From the IMG/VR virus record IMGVR_UViG_3300008120_000004, positions 1 through 64,000 of that record: a DNA stretch of 64,000 nucleotides, one strand, 5' to 3'. The position numbers were made by a program, and so were the translations under genes. The notes under the pieces are model-generated. The model worked only from the letters and a program-made list of their open reading frames with translations, was not told where the DNA came from and searched no databases. Position 1 is the first letter of the stretch. Each line of letters begins with the position of its first letter. Source of the DNA: a virus. Shown piece after piece: positions 24,861-33,863 of this stretch.

Positions 24861-26217
24861 CGAACCTTATGCACGCAAAGTATTACCGTTCTTAGTTAAA
24901 GAATATTTTACAGATCTTACTGATCGATCTGTTTTTGATTTAATCTCTCAATTTATACAGAAGTATAATAAGACTCCTACTGTTGAAATCCTGGAGTTAT
25001 CCTTACAAAATACTAATGTTAAAGAGCAAGCCTATTCAGATGCAAGTAACTTAATTAAAGAACTTCAAGATTACCAAGATATCGATACTAACTGGTTAGT
25101 ATCTGAGACTGAGAAGTTTTGCAGAGACAAGGCTGTATACAATGCTATTTTAAAATCTATTGGTGTATTGGAAGGTACCGATAAGACAACAAATAAAGAT
25201 GGTATACCTTCATTACTACAAGAAGCATTAGGAGTATGTTTTGATTCTTCTGTGGGCCACGATTATTTTGAGGATGTATCTAACCGGTATGACTCTTATC
25301 ATAATGTAGAGACACGAGTACCTTTTGATCTTGATCTTTTCAATAAGATTACAAAAGGTGGTTTGCCTAACAAGACACTTAATATTGCTTTAGCAGGTAC
25401 GGGTGTCGGTAAATCTTTGTTTATGTGCCACGTAGCTGCAAGTACGTTGAGTCAAGGTAAGAATGTTCTATACATTACTATGGAAATGGCAGAAGAACGT
25501 ATTGCCGAACGTATTGATGCAAATCTACTTAATATCGAGATGGATCAAATAAAAGATCTACCTAAACAGATGTTTGAAAGTAGAGTAAAGAAGATTTCAG
25601 ATAAGTCACACGGTAAGTTAATTATAAAAGAATACCCGACTTCTTCAGCACACTCAGGACACTTTAAATCTTTACTTAACGAGTTAGCTCTAAAGAGATC
25701 TTTTGTACCTGAGATTATATTTATTGACTACTTGAACATTTGTACATCGTCAAGATTTAAACCAGGTGGAAGTGTAAATTCTTATACATATGTTAAAGCC
25801 ATAGCAGAAGAGTTGCGTGGTCTTGCTGTAGAATTTAACTTACCTATCGTGTCAGCTACTCAGACGACGAGATCTGGTTTTTCGAATACTGATGTAGATC
25901 TGACAGATACATCCGAATCATTCGGACTACCTGCAACAGCAGACTTTATGTTTGCGCTTATAACTACAGAAGAACTAGAGCAACTTAATCAGATTATGGT
26001 AAAGCAGTTGAAGAATCGTTACAATGATCCTTCGTTCCATAAACGTTTTGTTATTGGTGTAGATCGTGCTAAGATGAAGTTATATGATCTTGAACAGACA
26101 GCTCAGAAACTAGCTGATTCAGGACCAGGTTTTGCTGTTGACGATGATGAGCCAGAGATTAATTTTGCTAAATTTCTAAAGGCGAAACCAAAAGACTTTT
26201 CTGGTATAAAGGTTTAA
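24820..26217 (+). CDS. 41: replicative DNA helicase (T4 gp41-like)
   Basis: A 465-residue DnaB-type helicase. The N-terminal domain begins LETTILKNLVHNEPY, and the RecA domain has Walker A GTGVGKS near residue 196, ITMEMAEER and the Walker B strand IIFIDYLN. It unwinds ahead of the polymerase and acts with primase 61 and loader 59. ATG 24820 is preferred over 24793 because the family starts near this point and GGAAG precedes it. Confidence 0.93.
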   Translation: MRLETTILKNLVHNEPYARKVLPFLVKEYFTDLTDRSVFDLISQFIQKYNKTPTVEILELSLQNTNVKEQAYSDASNLIKELQDYQDIDTNWLVSETEKFCRDKAVYNAILKSIGVLEGTDKTTNKDGIPSLLQEALGVCFDSSVGHDYFEDVSNRYDSYHNVETRVPFDLDLFNKITKGGLPNKTLNIALAGTGVGKSLFMCHVAASTLSQGKNVLYITMEMAEERIAERIDANLLNIEMDQIKDLPKQMFESRVKKISDKSHGKLIIKEYPTSSAHSGHFKSLLNELALKRSFVPEIIFIDYLNICTSSRFKPGGSVNSYTYVKAIAEELRGLAVEFNLPIVSATQTTRSGFSNTDVDLTDTSESFGLPATADFMFALITTEELEQLNQIMVKQLKNRYNDPSFHKRFVIGVDRAKMKLYDLEQTAQKLADSGPGFAVDDDEPEINFAKFLKAKPKDFSGIKV

Positions 26218-26228
26218 AAGGATGTATA

Positions 26229-26879
26229 ATGTTTTTAGGGTTCGCAATAGATGGTGCTCTTAGCAACATAAAGTACTCCCTGTTGGGTGTTAATACATTT
26301 CGTCGCATTACAGCGGTGTTAAATTGCGAATTTAAAAAACAAAATCTACCAATAACCTTTAAATATGAAACGTTTAAAAACTACGATGTATTTGATTACA
26401 GTGTAGGAGGTATTTACGATTCAAATAACGACAGATGTTACATAGTACTTCACTTTTCAACGAATAAGAGATTCTATCTCGAGGAAAGAGAATGGGATAA
26501 ATTTAAGTTTCATATTTCCCAAGCTTGCCAGCATGAATTAATTCATAAGTATCAAAATCAATTCAGAGAAAATAATTTTGAATATGAACCTATTGACCTA
26601 AGATCGCTTCAACAAGGTAGCATTGACGACGAGCAGAATTACCTTTCATGTTTAGATGAGATTGATGCTTATGCACATGATATCGCCATGGAAATAAAGT
26701 TTCATTACCCCTACTTCAATCCCTACTTTGTTTTATCCTCAATAAGTAAAAGACGTAAATTAGACTCATATAATTATTATCGTAATACTTTTAAACACGA
26801 AGATTGGTCATACATTCGTAAGTTACTTTTAAAGAAAACTTATAAATGGCTTCCATATGTAACTTACTCTAAGGACTAA
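26229..26879 (+). CDS. putative zinc metallopeptidase-like protein (HExxH)
   Basis: A 216-residue protein with CQHELIHKYQ near residue 100, an HExxH zinc motif, and a downstream glutamate in EIDAYAHDIAME that could be the third ligand. This layout is that of small zincin-type peptidases, though no family can be named and no signal peptide is present, so it would act inside the cell. It follows helicase 41 with AAAAGG before the start. Confidence 0.5.
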   Translation: MFLGFAIDGALSNIKYSLLGVNTFRRITAVLNCEFKKQNLPITFKYETFKNYDVFDYSVGGIYDSNNDRCYIVLHFSTNKRFYLEEREWDKFKFHISQACQHELIHKYQNQFRENNFEYEPIDLRSLQQGSIDDEQNYLSCLDEIDAYAHDIAMEIKFHYPYFNPYFVLSSISKRRKLDSYNYYRNTFKHEDWSYIRKLLLKKTYKWLPYVTYSKD

Positions 26880-27029
26880 ATGGATTATTCTTGGCTTAAC
26901 ATTACAGAAATTTTGTTACTACTTCTAGCATGTTCACTATGTTACAAAGCGGGTAAATTAAAAGGGGCAGTTGAACTTGCCAATGCGTTAATTGATGAAG
27001 GTAAAATTACTGTCGAAGATTTAAAGTAA
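26880..27029 (+). CDS. 49-residue single-span membrane protein
   Basis: A short frame from ATG 26880 to TAA 27029, starting one base after the upstream stop. The protein has a membrane segment (ILLLLLACSLCYKAG) and a soluble tail ending KITVEDLK. Small phage membrane proteins with a VELANALIDEG-type tail occur in related genomes. No function is assigned. Confidence 0.6.
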   Translation: MDYSWLNITEILLLLLACSLCYKAGKLKGAVELANALIDEGKITVEDLK

Positions 27030-27032
27030 CTA

Positions 27033-27061
27033 TGGCATTTATCTCCTGTTTGGTCTATAAT
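27033..27061 (+). promoter_or_regulatory. candidate promoter TGGCAT-N17-TATAAT
   Basis: A perfect TATAAT at 27056-27061 with TGGCAT 17 bases upstream, matching the TGGC-type element at 3578. It precedes the gene at 27081. Confidence 0.5.
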
Positions 27062-27080
27062 GAACATCTAAGGAGGAAAT

Positions 27081-27338
27081 ATGACACAGACAAACTCAAG
27101 ACAACGTGTAAAAGTAGATACTATTGGTACTGAAGGTATGGAATCGCTTTTCGAAGCATATCGTAACGAAGATATCAATACGTTTCGTAATACCTGTATT
27201 GGTATTATTCAGAAGTCGGCAGGTGACCCTCTTAAGAAAGATACCTTTACCAGTATCTTGCTAAAAGCTACATCTAAAGACTTTATGGTTACTAAGGTAA
27301 CTAATTATCTTATGGCAGGGCAAGGTTTGGGTGTTTAA
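27081..27338 (+). CDS. small protein, function unknown
   Basis: An 85-residue protein with a very strong ribosome site (AAGGAGGAA). It is helical, with an acidic middle (EAYRNEDINTFRNT). Own promoter plus strong site suggest abundant early expression. No family is recognised. Confidence 0.65.
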   Translation: MTQTNSRQRVKVDTIGTEGMESLFEAYRNEDINTFRNTCIGIIQKSAGDPLKKDTFTSILLKATSKDFMVTKVTNYLMAGQGLGV

Positions 27339-27355
27339 TTTATAATGGAGGTAAT

Positions 27356-27682
27356 ATGAGCAAGTTCACAGTAGCAGGTGTTTCAAGATGTAAGGATCAA
27401 GTAAAGGTTCGCTTTTGCTCTGATAAAATCCTACGTATCAAAAATCTACAAAAACAGGGCGATACAGATATTCAACTAATCGACCTTCCTAACGAAATGA
27501 CTAAAGAAGAAGCGTGTAAGTATCTTCTTACGTTAGACGAATTCAAAGCTTTTCACTTCGATATCGGGTATGTAATGTCCCAAAAGAAGTTGACAGTAAC
27601 CAAGAAAGCGCCTATAATTAAAATCTCAGAAGTTGAAGAAGATAAAGAGCTAGAGAGTATTAAAGAACTCGCAGCAGCTTAA
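27356..27682 (+). CDS. small protein, function unknown
   Basis: A 108-residue protein behind GGAGG. The first part is beta-rich (FTVAGVSRCKDQVKVRF), the tail acidic. It is followed by a perfect hairpin with T run, so it ends a transcription unit. No family is recognised. Confidence 0.62.
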   Translation: MSKFTVAGVSRCKDQVKVRFCSDKILRIKNLQKQGDTDIQLIDLPNEMTKEEACKYLLTLDEFKAFHFDIGYVMSQKKLTVTKKAPIIKISEVEEDKELESIKELAAA

Positions 27683-27689
27683 TCTAACG

Positions 27690-27724
27690 GTAACGTAGGA
27701 ATGACCGCCGCCTACGTTACTTTT
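27690..27724 (+). terminator. perfect 10-bp hairpin with T run
   Basis: GTAACGTAGG pairs with CCTACGTTAC across an 11-base loop and is followed by TTTTCTT. It lies between 27682 and the winged-helix gene at 27752 and may work as terminator or as a leader attenuator for that gene. Confidence 0.7.
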
Positions 27725-27751
27725 CTTGTGGCGGGGCTTTTAGGAGTGACT

Positions 27752-28000
27752 ATGTCATTGCAAACTAAAGTGTTGAACGTTCTTCGTTCTGGTAAGCAGT
27801 TCACCGCAGGTCAGATCGCTGGCTTGTTCGGTTCTACCGAGAGCTCGGTAGCTGCTCGTGTTTCTGAGCTTCGTGCTCAGGGCTACTCCATCTATAGCAA
27901 CACCGCTAAGAATGGTAAGACAGCTTACCGTCTTGGCAAGCCTTCACGGGCTATGGTTGCTGCAGCTTACGCTGTTGGTGGTAGCCAGATGTTCCAGTAA
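27752..28000 (+). CDS. winged helix-turn-helix DNA-binding protein
   Basis: An 82-residue protein: VLNVLRSGKQFTAGQIAGLFG, then SSVAARVSELRAQGYSIYSN, a winged HTH with recognition helix, followed by wing residues KTAYRLGKPSR. ATG 27752 follows TAGGAG. It is flanked by a hairpin on each side, so it is its own unit. GC content and codon choice (CGT, CTT, GGC) appear higher than neighbours, hinting at strong expression or separate origin. Likely a regulator or nucleoid-type protein. Confidence 0.78.
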   Translation: MSLQTKVLNVLRSGKQFTAGQIAGLFGSTESSVAARVSELRAQGYSIYSNTAKNGKTAYRLGKPSRAMVAAAYAVGGSQMFQ

Positions 28001-28010
28001 TCTAACTGGT

Positions 28011-28036
28011 ACCCGGCGGGAAACCGCTGGGTTTTT
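28011..28036 (+). terminator. rho-independent terminator with GAAA loop
   Basis: A 9-bp stem ACCCGGCGG/CCGCTGGGT, one G-T pair, GAAA loop and TTTTT. It lies directly after the winged-helix gene. Confidence 0.85.
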
Positions 28037-28039
28037 ATT

Positions 28040-28303
28040 ATGCCTTTATACCTAGTAGAGACAATTAGTACCTTCCGTATCCGTTACGTTATTGATTGTA
28101 AAGAAGCAGAACATGCAGGTGATACAGTAGTATGTGAAGAAGCTCCTGAGTTTTCACAGAAACATATTGGTGAAGATATTATCGGCATTCGTGAGATCAC
28201 ATATGATGAATTTAAACACATGAATGAAAACTTAGAACCTCATGAGAACGGCTCTCCATGGATGGGTGATAAGCTAATTCATATTGTTGACTACGACAGA
28301 TAA
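28040..28303 (+). CDS. small acidic protein, function unknown
   Basis: An 87-residue protein starting right behind a terminator, with no clear Shine-Dalgarno. It has a beta-rich start (YLVETISTFRIRYVIDCKEAEHA) and an acidic C-terminus. Similar proteins occur in marine myoviruses. It may rely on terminator read-through. Confidence 0.55.
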   Translation: MPLYLVETISTFRIRYVIDCKEAEHAGDTVVCEEAPEFSQKHIGEDIIGIREITYDEFKHMNENLEPHENGSPWMGDKLIHIVDYDR

Positions 28304-28324
28304 TGTAAGATTTTCAATTACAAG

Positions 28325-28346
28325 CCCCTCGAAAGAGGGGTTTTTT
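28325..28346 (+). terminator. rho-independent terminator CCCCTC-GAAA-GAGGGG
   Basis: A perfect 6-bp GC-rich stem with GAAA loop and TTTTTT. It separates early genes from the late virion block. Confidence 0.88.
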
Positions 28347-28350
28347 ATAG

Positions 28351-28358
28351 TATAAATA
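28351..28358 (+). promoter_or_regulatory. T4-type late promoter box TATAAATA
   Basis: An exact TATAAATA four bases after the terminator T run. Transcription expected about six bases downstream would start at the ATG of 28364 itself, giving little or no leader. It probably drives the late block to 33.8 kb. Confidence 0.6.
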
Positions 28359-28363
28359 TTGTA

Positions 28364-29554
28364 ATGGAAAAGAAAATCGATATTGATAGTATTGCTGCGG
28401 CACTATCTCCAAGGAAGACAATTATCACTTCTCTGAGAAAGAAGCTCGGAGAATTAGATAGCGCTTTGTCTCAAATTGAATCGTATCGTGTACCGGTTAA
28501 GGTAGTTTTTTTCGGTAAGAGTGTTGCTTTTAGAGTAGGTTCTAGTTCTATAAAAGATATTAAAGTAGAAGGTATCACAGGATTACTTACCGGGTTTAAA
28601 GGGGAATTTAGAGGTGATTTTTTAGATGAGTTTTTGAAGTTAGTTTCTAACCCTGGTATTATTAATAAACAGAAATTAGTTATACTGTCAGCAGGTTATT
28701 ATATATTATTCAGACGTAATGATGTATTAACGGAGATTGATAAGAGTGTGCAAGCTGAATCAGCACAAATTATTCAAACTTCTTCTGAGTTAGCTCAACT
28801 AAAAAGAAATGGTGAGTCTATTGCAATAAAGCTAGGTAAAGAAATATATAAGGTTGACGAATTTAAAAAGGTACCAGCTACCCCTAAAGCTGATGCTGCT
28901 TTTTACTATCAAAATAAACCAGTAATTTACCTGTCATTGAAAAAGGGTGCAGGTCCTGCTAATTTTCAACAGTATGGTGGCTGGGCTGGTGACTTAGGGA
29001 TAAAAACAAGACATGATGTAAGGGGTAAGCCTATTTTTGAAAATTTTGTAGCACGTGTTGAAAATATATTTGCAAATCTTGGTCTTGTACCAGATCAAAA
29101 CGGTAGATTTAATTTTAATGATTTAAAAAAAGGTTCATATTTCGGTAACCCTATTACTAATGAGTACGTAGGTTACAAAGTAAAATTTGGTAAAGATTAT
29201 TCACCTTCTTCTTCTTTTGGTATTAACAATGTTCACGCCTTAGTAGATGGGGATATTAAATTTAAGTATGAACAAGGCTACTACACATTAGATGGTCAAT
29301 ATCATTTTGAGCTTAACCCTATTCTGGAACCTAATATGCTTAAAAGATCACAAAATGATGAAATATATAAACCTGTTTTAATGGTATATAAATCAGAAGG
29401 ACAGGGTCTTAATCAAGGCGGATTCTCCAACGCACGTGCTGCTATTTGGCCTAATAATAGAGTAGCTCAATCAGCGGTAGACAAGTTTAATCTCGCAGAG
29501 CAACTTATAAAAAGCAAACAGATTGATAAATTAAAGGAAACGTTCCTTAAATGA
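28364..29554 (+). CDS. late-block protein with possible nuclease-like core
   Basis: A 396-residue protein of unknown function. An early helical part precedes a central segment PKADAAFYYQNKPVIYLSLKKG, then FQQYGG; an acidic residue followed by a strand ending S-x-K is reminiscent of PD-(D/E)XK nucleases, but evidence is thin. It overlaps the nucleotidyltransferase gene by four bases. Late promoter and neighbours suggest a virion-associated or assembly role. Confidence 0.55.
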   Translation: MEKKIDIDSIAAALSPRKTIITSLRKKLGELDSALSQIESYRVPVKVVFFGKSVAFRVGSSSIKDIKVEGITGLLTGFKGEFRGDFLDEFLKLVSNPGIINKQKLVILSAGYYILFRRNDVLTEIDKSVQAESAQIIQTSSELAQLKRNGESIAIKLGKEIYKVDEFKKVPATPKADAAFYYQNKPVIYLSLKKGAGPANFQQYGGWAGDLGIKTRHDVRGKPIFENFVARVENIFANLGLVPDQNGRFNFNDLKKGSYFGNPITNEYVGYKVKFGKDYSPSSSFGINNVHALVDGDIKFKYEQGYYTLDGQYHFELNPILEPNMLKRSQNDEIYKPVLMVYKSEGQGLNQGGFSNARAAIWPNNRVAQSAVDKFNLAEQLIKSKQIDKLKETFLK

Positions 29555-30741
29555 ATTTCAAACAATATCTAACAGAAGCAGCTTCAGAAGAGCGTTTGAC
29601 TCATCTTGAGCACGCAGAAGATCATATTATTCATTATGGTGAAGATGGATTTACTCATGCTTTCCATAATTTAAATGATGTGCATGAGCAACTATCCGAT
29701 AAGAAAAATAAAACCACTATCATGACTAAGTACGATGGATCACCATCCGTTGTATTCGGTCATCATCCTGAAACCGGTAAGTTCTTTGTAACTACAAAGT
29801 CTGCTTGGAACAAGAACCCTAAGTTAAATTTCTCTGAAAAAGACATAGAAGCTAATCACGGTCATCAACCTGGATTAGTACAAAAACTTAAAACCGCTTT
29901 ACAACATCTTCCAAAAGTTACACCTAAAAAAGGTATCTTCCAAGGCGACCTAATGCATTCAGGTGTCAAGTCTTCGTCTAACCCTCGTGGTGATATTGTC
30001 AGCCACGGTGGTAAATATCACTTTACACCTAACACTATTACCTATTCGACATCGCACGGTTCAGATGAAGGTAAGAATATTGAAAAGTCTAAAGTGGGTA
30101 TTGTCGTACATACAGCGTACCACGGTAATAAGTTTGAGAATTTAAAACCTGATTACGCCCCTGATCTTTCTCATTTTGGAAAACATCAAGATGTGCACAT
30201 GATAGATAACAGAAACGATGTTGAAGGTGCTAAGATGTCAACTGAGCAGAGTATGAACTTTAGACATCATATGGGTGCTGCTACAAACTTCTTTAAAGAT
30301 AAGAATACATCTAAAGCCTTTAAACATATTCAAGGTCACGAAGACCACCTCTCTACTTTTATCAACAAATCAATTAGAGATAGCAAAGCTCCTAGTGTTG
30401 AAGACTACATGGAGCATGTTAAATCAAGACACCTTAAAGACATATCTAAGGTTAAAACGCAAAAGTCAATTGATCAAAAAACAGCTACAATGAATGATCA
30501 GTTAAGCCATATTGAAAAGAATAAAGCAAGCTTTACGCATGTACTAAATATGCATAAACATTTACAGGGTGCTAAAGACGAACTAGTTCATGCGCTATCA
30601 GCCAAACCCAAATACGAACATACCATTAACGGTACCTCGTCTAAACCCGAAGGATATGTGGTAGTAAGAAACAATAGACCAACTAAACTTGTTGATCGCC
30701 AGGAATTCAGTCGTGCTAATTTCTTAGCCAGAGAGACTTAA
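29551..30741 (+). CDS. ligase-like nucleotidyltransferase with capsid-targeting N-terminus
   Basis: A 396-residue protein of a family common in marine T4-like phages (DUF6267, from memory). It has covalent nucleotidyltransferase motifs in order: KYDGSPSVVFG (motif I lysine near residue 62), GIFQGDLMH (motif III-like), VGIVVHTAYHG (motif IV-like) and PEGYVVVR (motif V) near the C-terminus. These are the marks of DNA/RNA ligases and capping enzymes. The N-terminus MNFKQYLTEA resembles T4 capsid-targeting sequences, so the enzyme may be packaged in the head. Confidence 0.7.
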   Translation: MNFKQYLTEAASEERLTHLEHAEDHIIHYGEDGFTHAFHNLNDVHEQLSDKKNKTTIMTKYDGSPSVVFGHHPETGKFFVTTKSAWNKNPKLNFSEKDIEANHGHQPGLVQKLKTALQHLPKVTPKKGIFQGDLMHSGVKSSSNPRGDIVSHGGKYHFTPNTITYSTSHGSDEGKNIEKSKVGIVVHTAYHGNKFENLKPDYAPDLSHFGKHQDVHMIDNRNDVEGAKMSTEQSMNFRHHMGAATNFFKDKNTSKAFKHIQGHEDHLSTFINKSIRDSKAPSVEDYMEHVKSRHLKDISKVKTQKSIDQKTATMNDQLSHIEKNKASFTHVLNMHKHLQGAKDELVHALSAKPKYEHTINGTSSKPEGYVVVRNNRPTKLVDRQEFSRANFLARET

Positions 30742-30805
30742 CTTGATCGGTCCACATTGGAATTTTACAGGCAAGGCAATAGAAAATCCATACTAAGGTA
30801 CCAAA

Positions 30806-31138
30806 ATGTCAATCGCATATAATCTATTCATTGACCAGGGAGCTACGTTCTCTGCCAATGTTACAGTAAAAGATAACTCAAATTCAGTTAGAGATTTAAC
30901 CGGTTATACAGCACGTTCTCAAATGAGACGTTCATACTATTCTGCTAACTCTACCGCATTCACCGCAACTATTGGAACCCCTTTATCAGGTAACGTAACA
31001 CTCTTCTTGTCAGATGCCGTTACTGCAAACCTAAAACCTGGTAGACATGTTTATGATGTAGAGATCATCAGCTCAGCTAATGTTGTTGAACGTGTTTATG
31101 AAGGTATCGTTACAGTATACCCTGAAGTAACTAGATGA
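30806..31138 (+). CDS. virion structural protein
   Basis: A 110-residue beta-sheet protein: NLFIDQGATFSANVTVKDN, LTGYTARSQMRRSYYS and VYEGIVTVYPEVTR match, from memory, a small conserved structural protein of marine T4-like phages, probably of the tail or baseplate. It overlaps the next gene by four bases. Confidence 0.7.
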   Translation: MSIAYNLFIDQGATFSANVTVKDNSNSVRDLTGYTARSQMRRSYYSANSTAFTATIGTPLSGNVTLFLSDAVTANLKPGRHVYDVEIISSANVVERVYEGIVTVYPEVTR

Positions 31139-31941
31139 AGACTATAAAAGAAAAGCAGATGTTTGTTAAATGGGCTAAGGCTATGAACCAGCCTATTGAC
31201 AACACCTTGCTGGAAGAAGTGGATAAGTATGAGAAATTGCAAAATGAAATACTTGAGTCGGTTAGAGGTAATGCATTAAATGATATAGTTGAAGCTTCAC
31301 ATACAAGACCTTTACCTGAGAAAAAACATATTGAGTTTCCTAAGCCACCCACTTTAGATGAAGTTCTAAATGTATACAAGGAGGAAACAAATGAGTTGGT
31401 ACAACCACAAACCGAGCAAGCAGTCGAAACCAGTCAACCCCCCACAACCAAGCCACCCTCCGAAACGCTAATAGATAAAGTTGCAAGTCATATAACAAAA
31501 GAAGTTAAGCTGGAAGAAAAAGCGGATTCATATCAGCAGCCAGATCCTCATATCGATATAAGATCTTTAAATGATGTTAAGAAAAAAATAAAGTTCTTAG
31601 AAGAGTGGGTAGGTAAAATATCCTTAGCAGGGCCCGGTGGTGGTGCTGGTGATGTTATAAATCTGGACATGCCAACCAAGCTTGTCACAGGTGATTACAC
31701 TATTACAAGGCGTGATTACTATGTAGGTGTAAATTGTTCTGTAAAAGCTAATATTACTTTACCTGATCCTTCTACTATAGTTAACGGTAGAGAAGTAATA
31801 ATTAAGGATGAATCAGGACATGCTCAATTAACACCTATAAAAGTTATTGGTACGGTAGATAATGACCCTAATGGGTTTGAAATAAGAATAAACAACGGAT
31901 CAGTAACTTTAATTTACAGAGATGGATGGAGAATAGTATGA
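31135..31941 (+). CDS. virion structural protein with C-terminal beta domain
   Basis: A 268-residue protein. The first ~130 residues are charged and proline-rich (QPPTTKPPSET), then a short coiled coil (VKKKIKFLEEWVGKI), a glycine-rich linker and a beta-rich C-terminal domain (GDYTITRRDYYVG..VTLIYRDGWRIV) of the kind at the ends of tail fibres or baseplate proteins. It ends in ATGA overlap with the next gene. Confidence 0.6.
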   Translation: MKTIKEKQMFVKWAKAMNQPIDNTLLEEVDKYEKLQNEILESVRGNALNDIVEASHTRPLPEKKHIEFPKPPTLDEVLNVYKEETNELVQPQTEQAVETSQPPTTKPPSETLIDKVASHITKEVKLEEKADSYQQPDPHIDIRSLNDVKKKIKFLEEWVGKISLAGPGGGAGDVINLDMPTKLVTGDYTITRRDYYVGVNCSVKANITLPDPSTIVNGREVIIKDESGHAQLTPIKVIGTVDNDPNGFEIRINNGSVTLIYRDGWRIV

Positions 31942-33206
31942 CGTATTTGTTTGATGATAAGATTAGATACGATGATAGCGCAAATCTGGACGCATTCGGT
32001 GGACTTAGAACCAGCGTTCCTAGAGTTTTAAGTGACTATAGATTTCATTATGATGAGGGTGCAATTACAGTTACAGAAAATTTAACCACAGGTTCAGGAA
32101 CAGTCACTCCTGACTTTGCTAATACACAAGTTCTAGGATCTGTCACAACCGCTTCAGGGGATAGAGCACTCCTTCAATCCAAACAATATCATCCTTACAT
32201 TTCAGGCACGTCCAACAAATGTTTAATGACATTTAGAATGGATACTCCAAAGGCTAATGTATCTCAGATGGTTGGTTTGTTTGATGATGATAATGGAATA
32301 TTTTTTAGAATGAATGGTACTACACCTGAAATGGTTATTCGTAAAAAAGGTGTTGATAATGAAATAGTAGCGAAAACTGCATGGAACCTGGACCGTTTAG
32401 ATGGTTCTATGAATGAAAATAATAAGAGCGGTATTACTGTTGATTTTACTAAGTGTCAAATTTTTATATGTGATTATCAATGGTTAGGTGTAGGTAGAGT
32501 AAGAGTAGGGTTTGTTATAGATGGCCAACCAATCTTCGTACATCAGTTCTTACACGCCAATAATACGACCGAGCCTTACATGATGCAACCTAGTTTACCG
32601 GTCAGGTGGGAAATACGAAACACAGGTACATCATCATCTAGCACAACTATGCAATTTATTTGTGCAGGAGTTTATTGTGAAGGAGCCGAGAGAGAAGTTG
32701 GGTTTTCTAGATCAGTGAGTACAGATGGAACTGTAACTACCATTAATAATGCTACAGATGGTCAATGTATATTAGCTATTAAATTAAAAGATACTATTGT
32801 TGGTAAGAAAAATAAAGTATTTGCTCGCTTAAAAGAGTGGGATATATTTGCTACCAACGATATGAATTATAAAGTAATTATTGCCCCTAATTCTGATTCT
32901 ATTTTTAGTGTTACACCTACCTGGTCGGATGTCCCTGGTTACAGTTTTTGCCAGTACGTTAAAGCCCCTACACTTAAAGCTGGGTGGGCTGCTAATGTAA
33001 AATATAGTGTTATTGCAGACGCTTTTGCGGCTGGAGCTACCGGTGTAGGATCTGGTTCTAGTCAGATAACAGGTTCATTTTCTATTGCGGATACAATATA
33101 TCAAAACTACCACTCTAATAACAGTCAAGTTCTAGCTGTTATAGGATATAAATTAGCTAATAACGCTGATACTAAAGCGTCTTTACGTTGGATAGAGGTA
33201 AGATGA
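31938..33206 (+). CDS. large virion structural protein, likely tail fibre or capsid decoration
   Basis: A 422-residue protein starting MTYLFDDKIRYDDSANLDAFG. It has a beta-rich composition rich in glycine, serine and threonine, with VRVGFVIDGQPIFVHQFLHAN and RWEIRNTGTSSSS segments typical of viral shell or fibre proteins. ATG 31938 sits in the upstream stop with GGAG before it. Its order behind two structural genes supports the role. Confidence 0.6.
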   Translation: MTYLFDDKIRYDDSANLDAFGGLRTSVPRVLSDYRFHYDEGAITVTENLTTGSGTVTPDFANTQVLGSVTTASGDRALLQSKQYHPYISGTSNKCLMTFRMDTPKANVSQMVGLFDDDNGIFFRMNGTTPEMVIRKKGVDNEIVAKTAWNLDRLDGSMNENNKSGITVDFTKCQIFICDYQWLGVGRVRVGFVIDGQPIFVHQFLHANNTTEPYMMQPSLPVRWEIRNTGTSSSSTTMQFICAGVYCEGAEREVGFSRSVSTDGTVTTINNATDGQCILAIKLKDTIVGKKNKVFARLKEWDIFATNDMNYKVIIAPNSDSIFSVTPTWSDVPGYSFCQYVKAPTLKAGWAANVKYSVIADAFAAGATGVGSGSSQITGSFSIADTIYQNYHSNNSQVLAVIGYKLANNADTKASLRWIEVR

Positions 33207-33823
33207 AGACATTTAAACAAGTTAGAGAAAATTTTATGGATGGTCGTAATCCTCAAGATAAAGGGGATATGGCTAGACATGGTTTAAAGGGTAAATCTAT
33301 TACTCAATTAAAAAAGATCAGATCATCTGACACAGCTACTAAGCGCCAAAAGCAACTTGCTCATTGGAAAATTAATATGACGCAAGGTAGACGTAAGATG
33401 GATGAAGAGCTAGACGAAGGTATCAAACAAGCTATTGCTGCTACTGCCCTAGCTACCGCAGCAGCTGCTTCGCCTCATACACATGCACAAGAACCTGTAC
33501 AACATCCAAGCAATCCACATTTGGTTGCTCATGTTGAGCACGAAGGTAAAGTTCATAGATTTGACCTTGAAAAGATGTTTAAATCTCATGAACATGCGAG
33601 AAAACATATGACGTCCGCTTTAAAGAAGCATGGTATGGGTGGTGCGATCATGCATATTTCTGTTAAAGATCATGAGGAAAAATCCCCTTCCTACTCTGTA
33701 AAGCATAACGCATATATGGAAAAAGAGCCTTATTCACACAAAGGAAGTTCTACTGATTATTCGGATAACAAGCCTTATTCACCGAAACATTCAGATAAAG
33801 ACTACTTTTCTCCAGCAAAATAA
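33203..33823 (+). CDS. small late protein with capsid-targeting-like start
   Basis: A 206-residue histidine-, lysine- and serine-rich protein. It begins MKTFKQVREN, close to the T4 internal-protein start MKTYQEF. A basic segment (KSITQLKKIRSSDTATKRQKQ) precedes an alanine-rich stretch and a His-rich C-terminus. ATG 33203 overlaps the upstream stop. Lysine/histidine-rich composition fits an internal, DNA-bound head protein. Confidence 0.55.
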   Translation: MKTFKQVRENFMDGRNPQDKGDMARHGLKGKSITQLKKIRSSDTATKRQKQLAHWKINMTQGRRKMDEELDEGIKQAIAATALATAAAASPHTHAQEPVQHPSNPHLVAHVEHEGKVHRFDLEKMFKSHEHARKHMTSALKKHGMGGAIMHISVKDHEEKSPSYSVKHNAYMEKEPYSHKGSSTDYSDNKPYSPKHSDKDYFSPAK

Positions 33824-33826
33824 AAA

Positions 33827-33834
33827 GATAAATA
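33827..33834 (+). promoter_or_regulatory. late-promoter-like box GATAAATA
   Basis: One mismatch from TATAAATA, in the 40-base gap before the gene at 33864. T4 late promoters tolerate few changes at the first base, so this is weaker than the exact copies. Confidence 0.35.
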
Positions 33835-33863
33835 ATCCAATTGTAACGTTTTTAATATATCCA

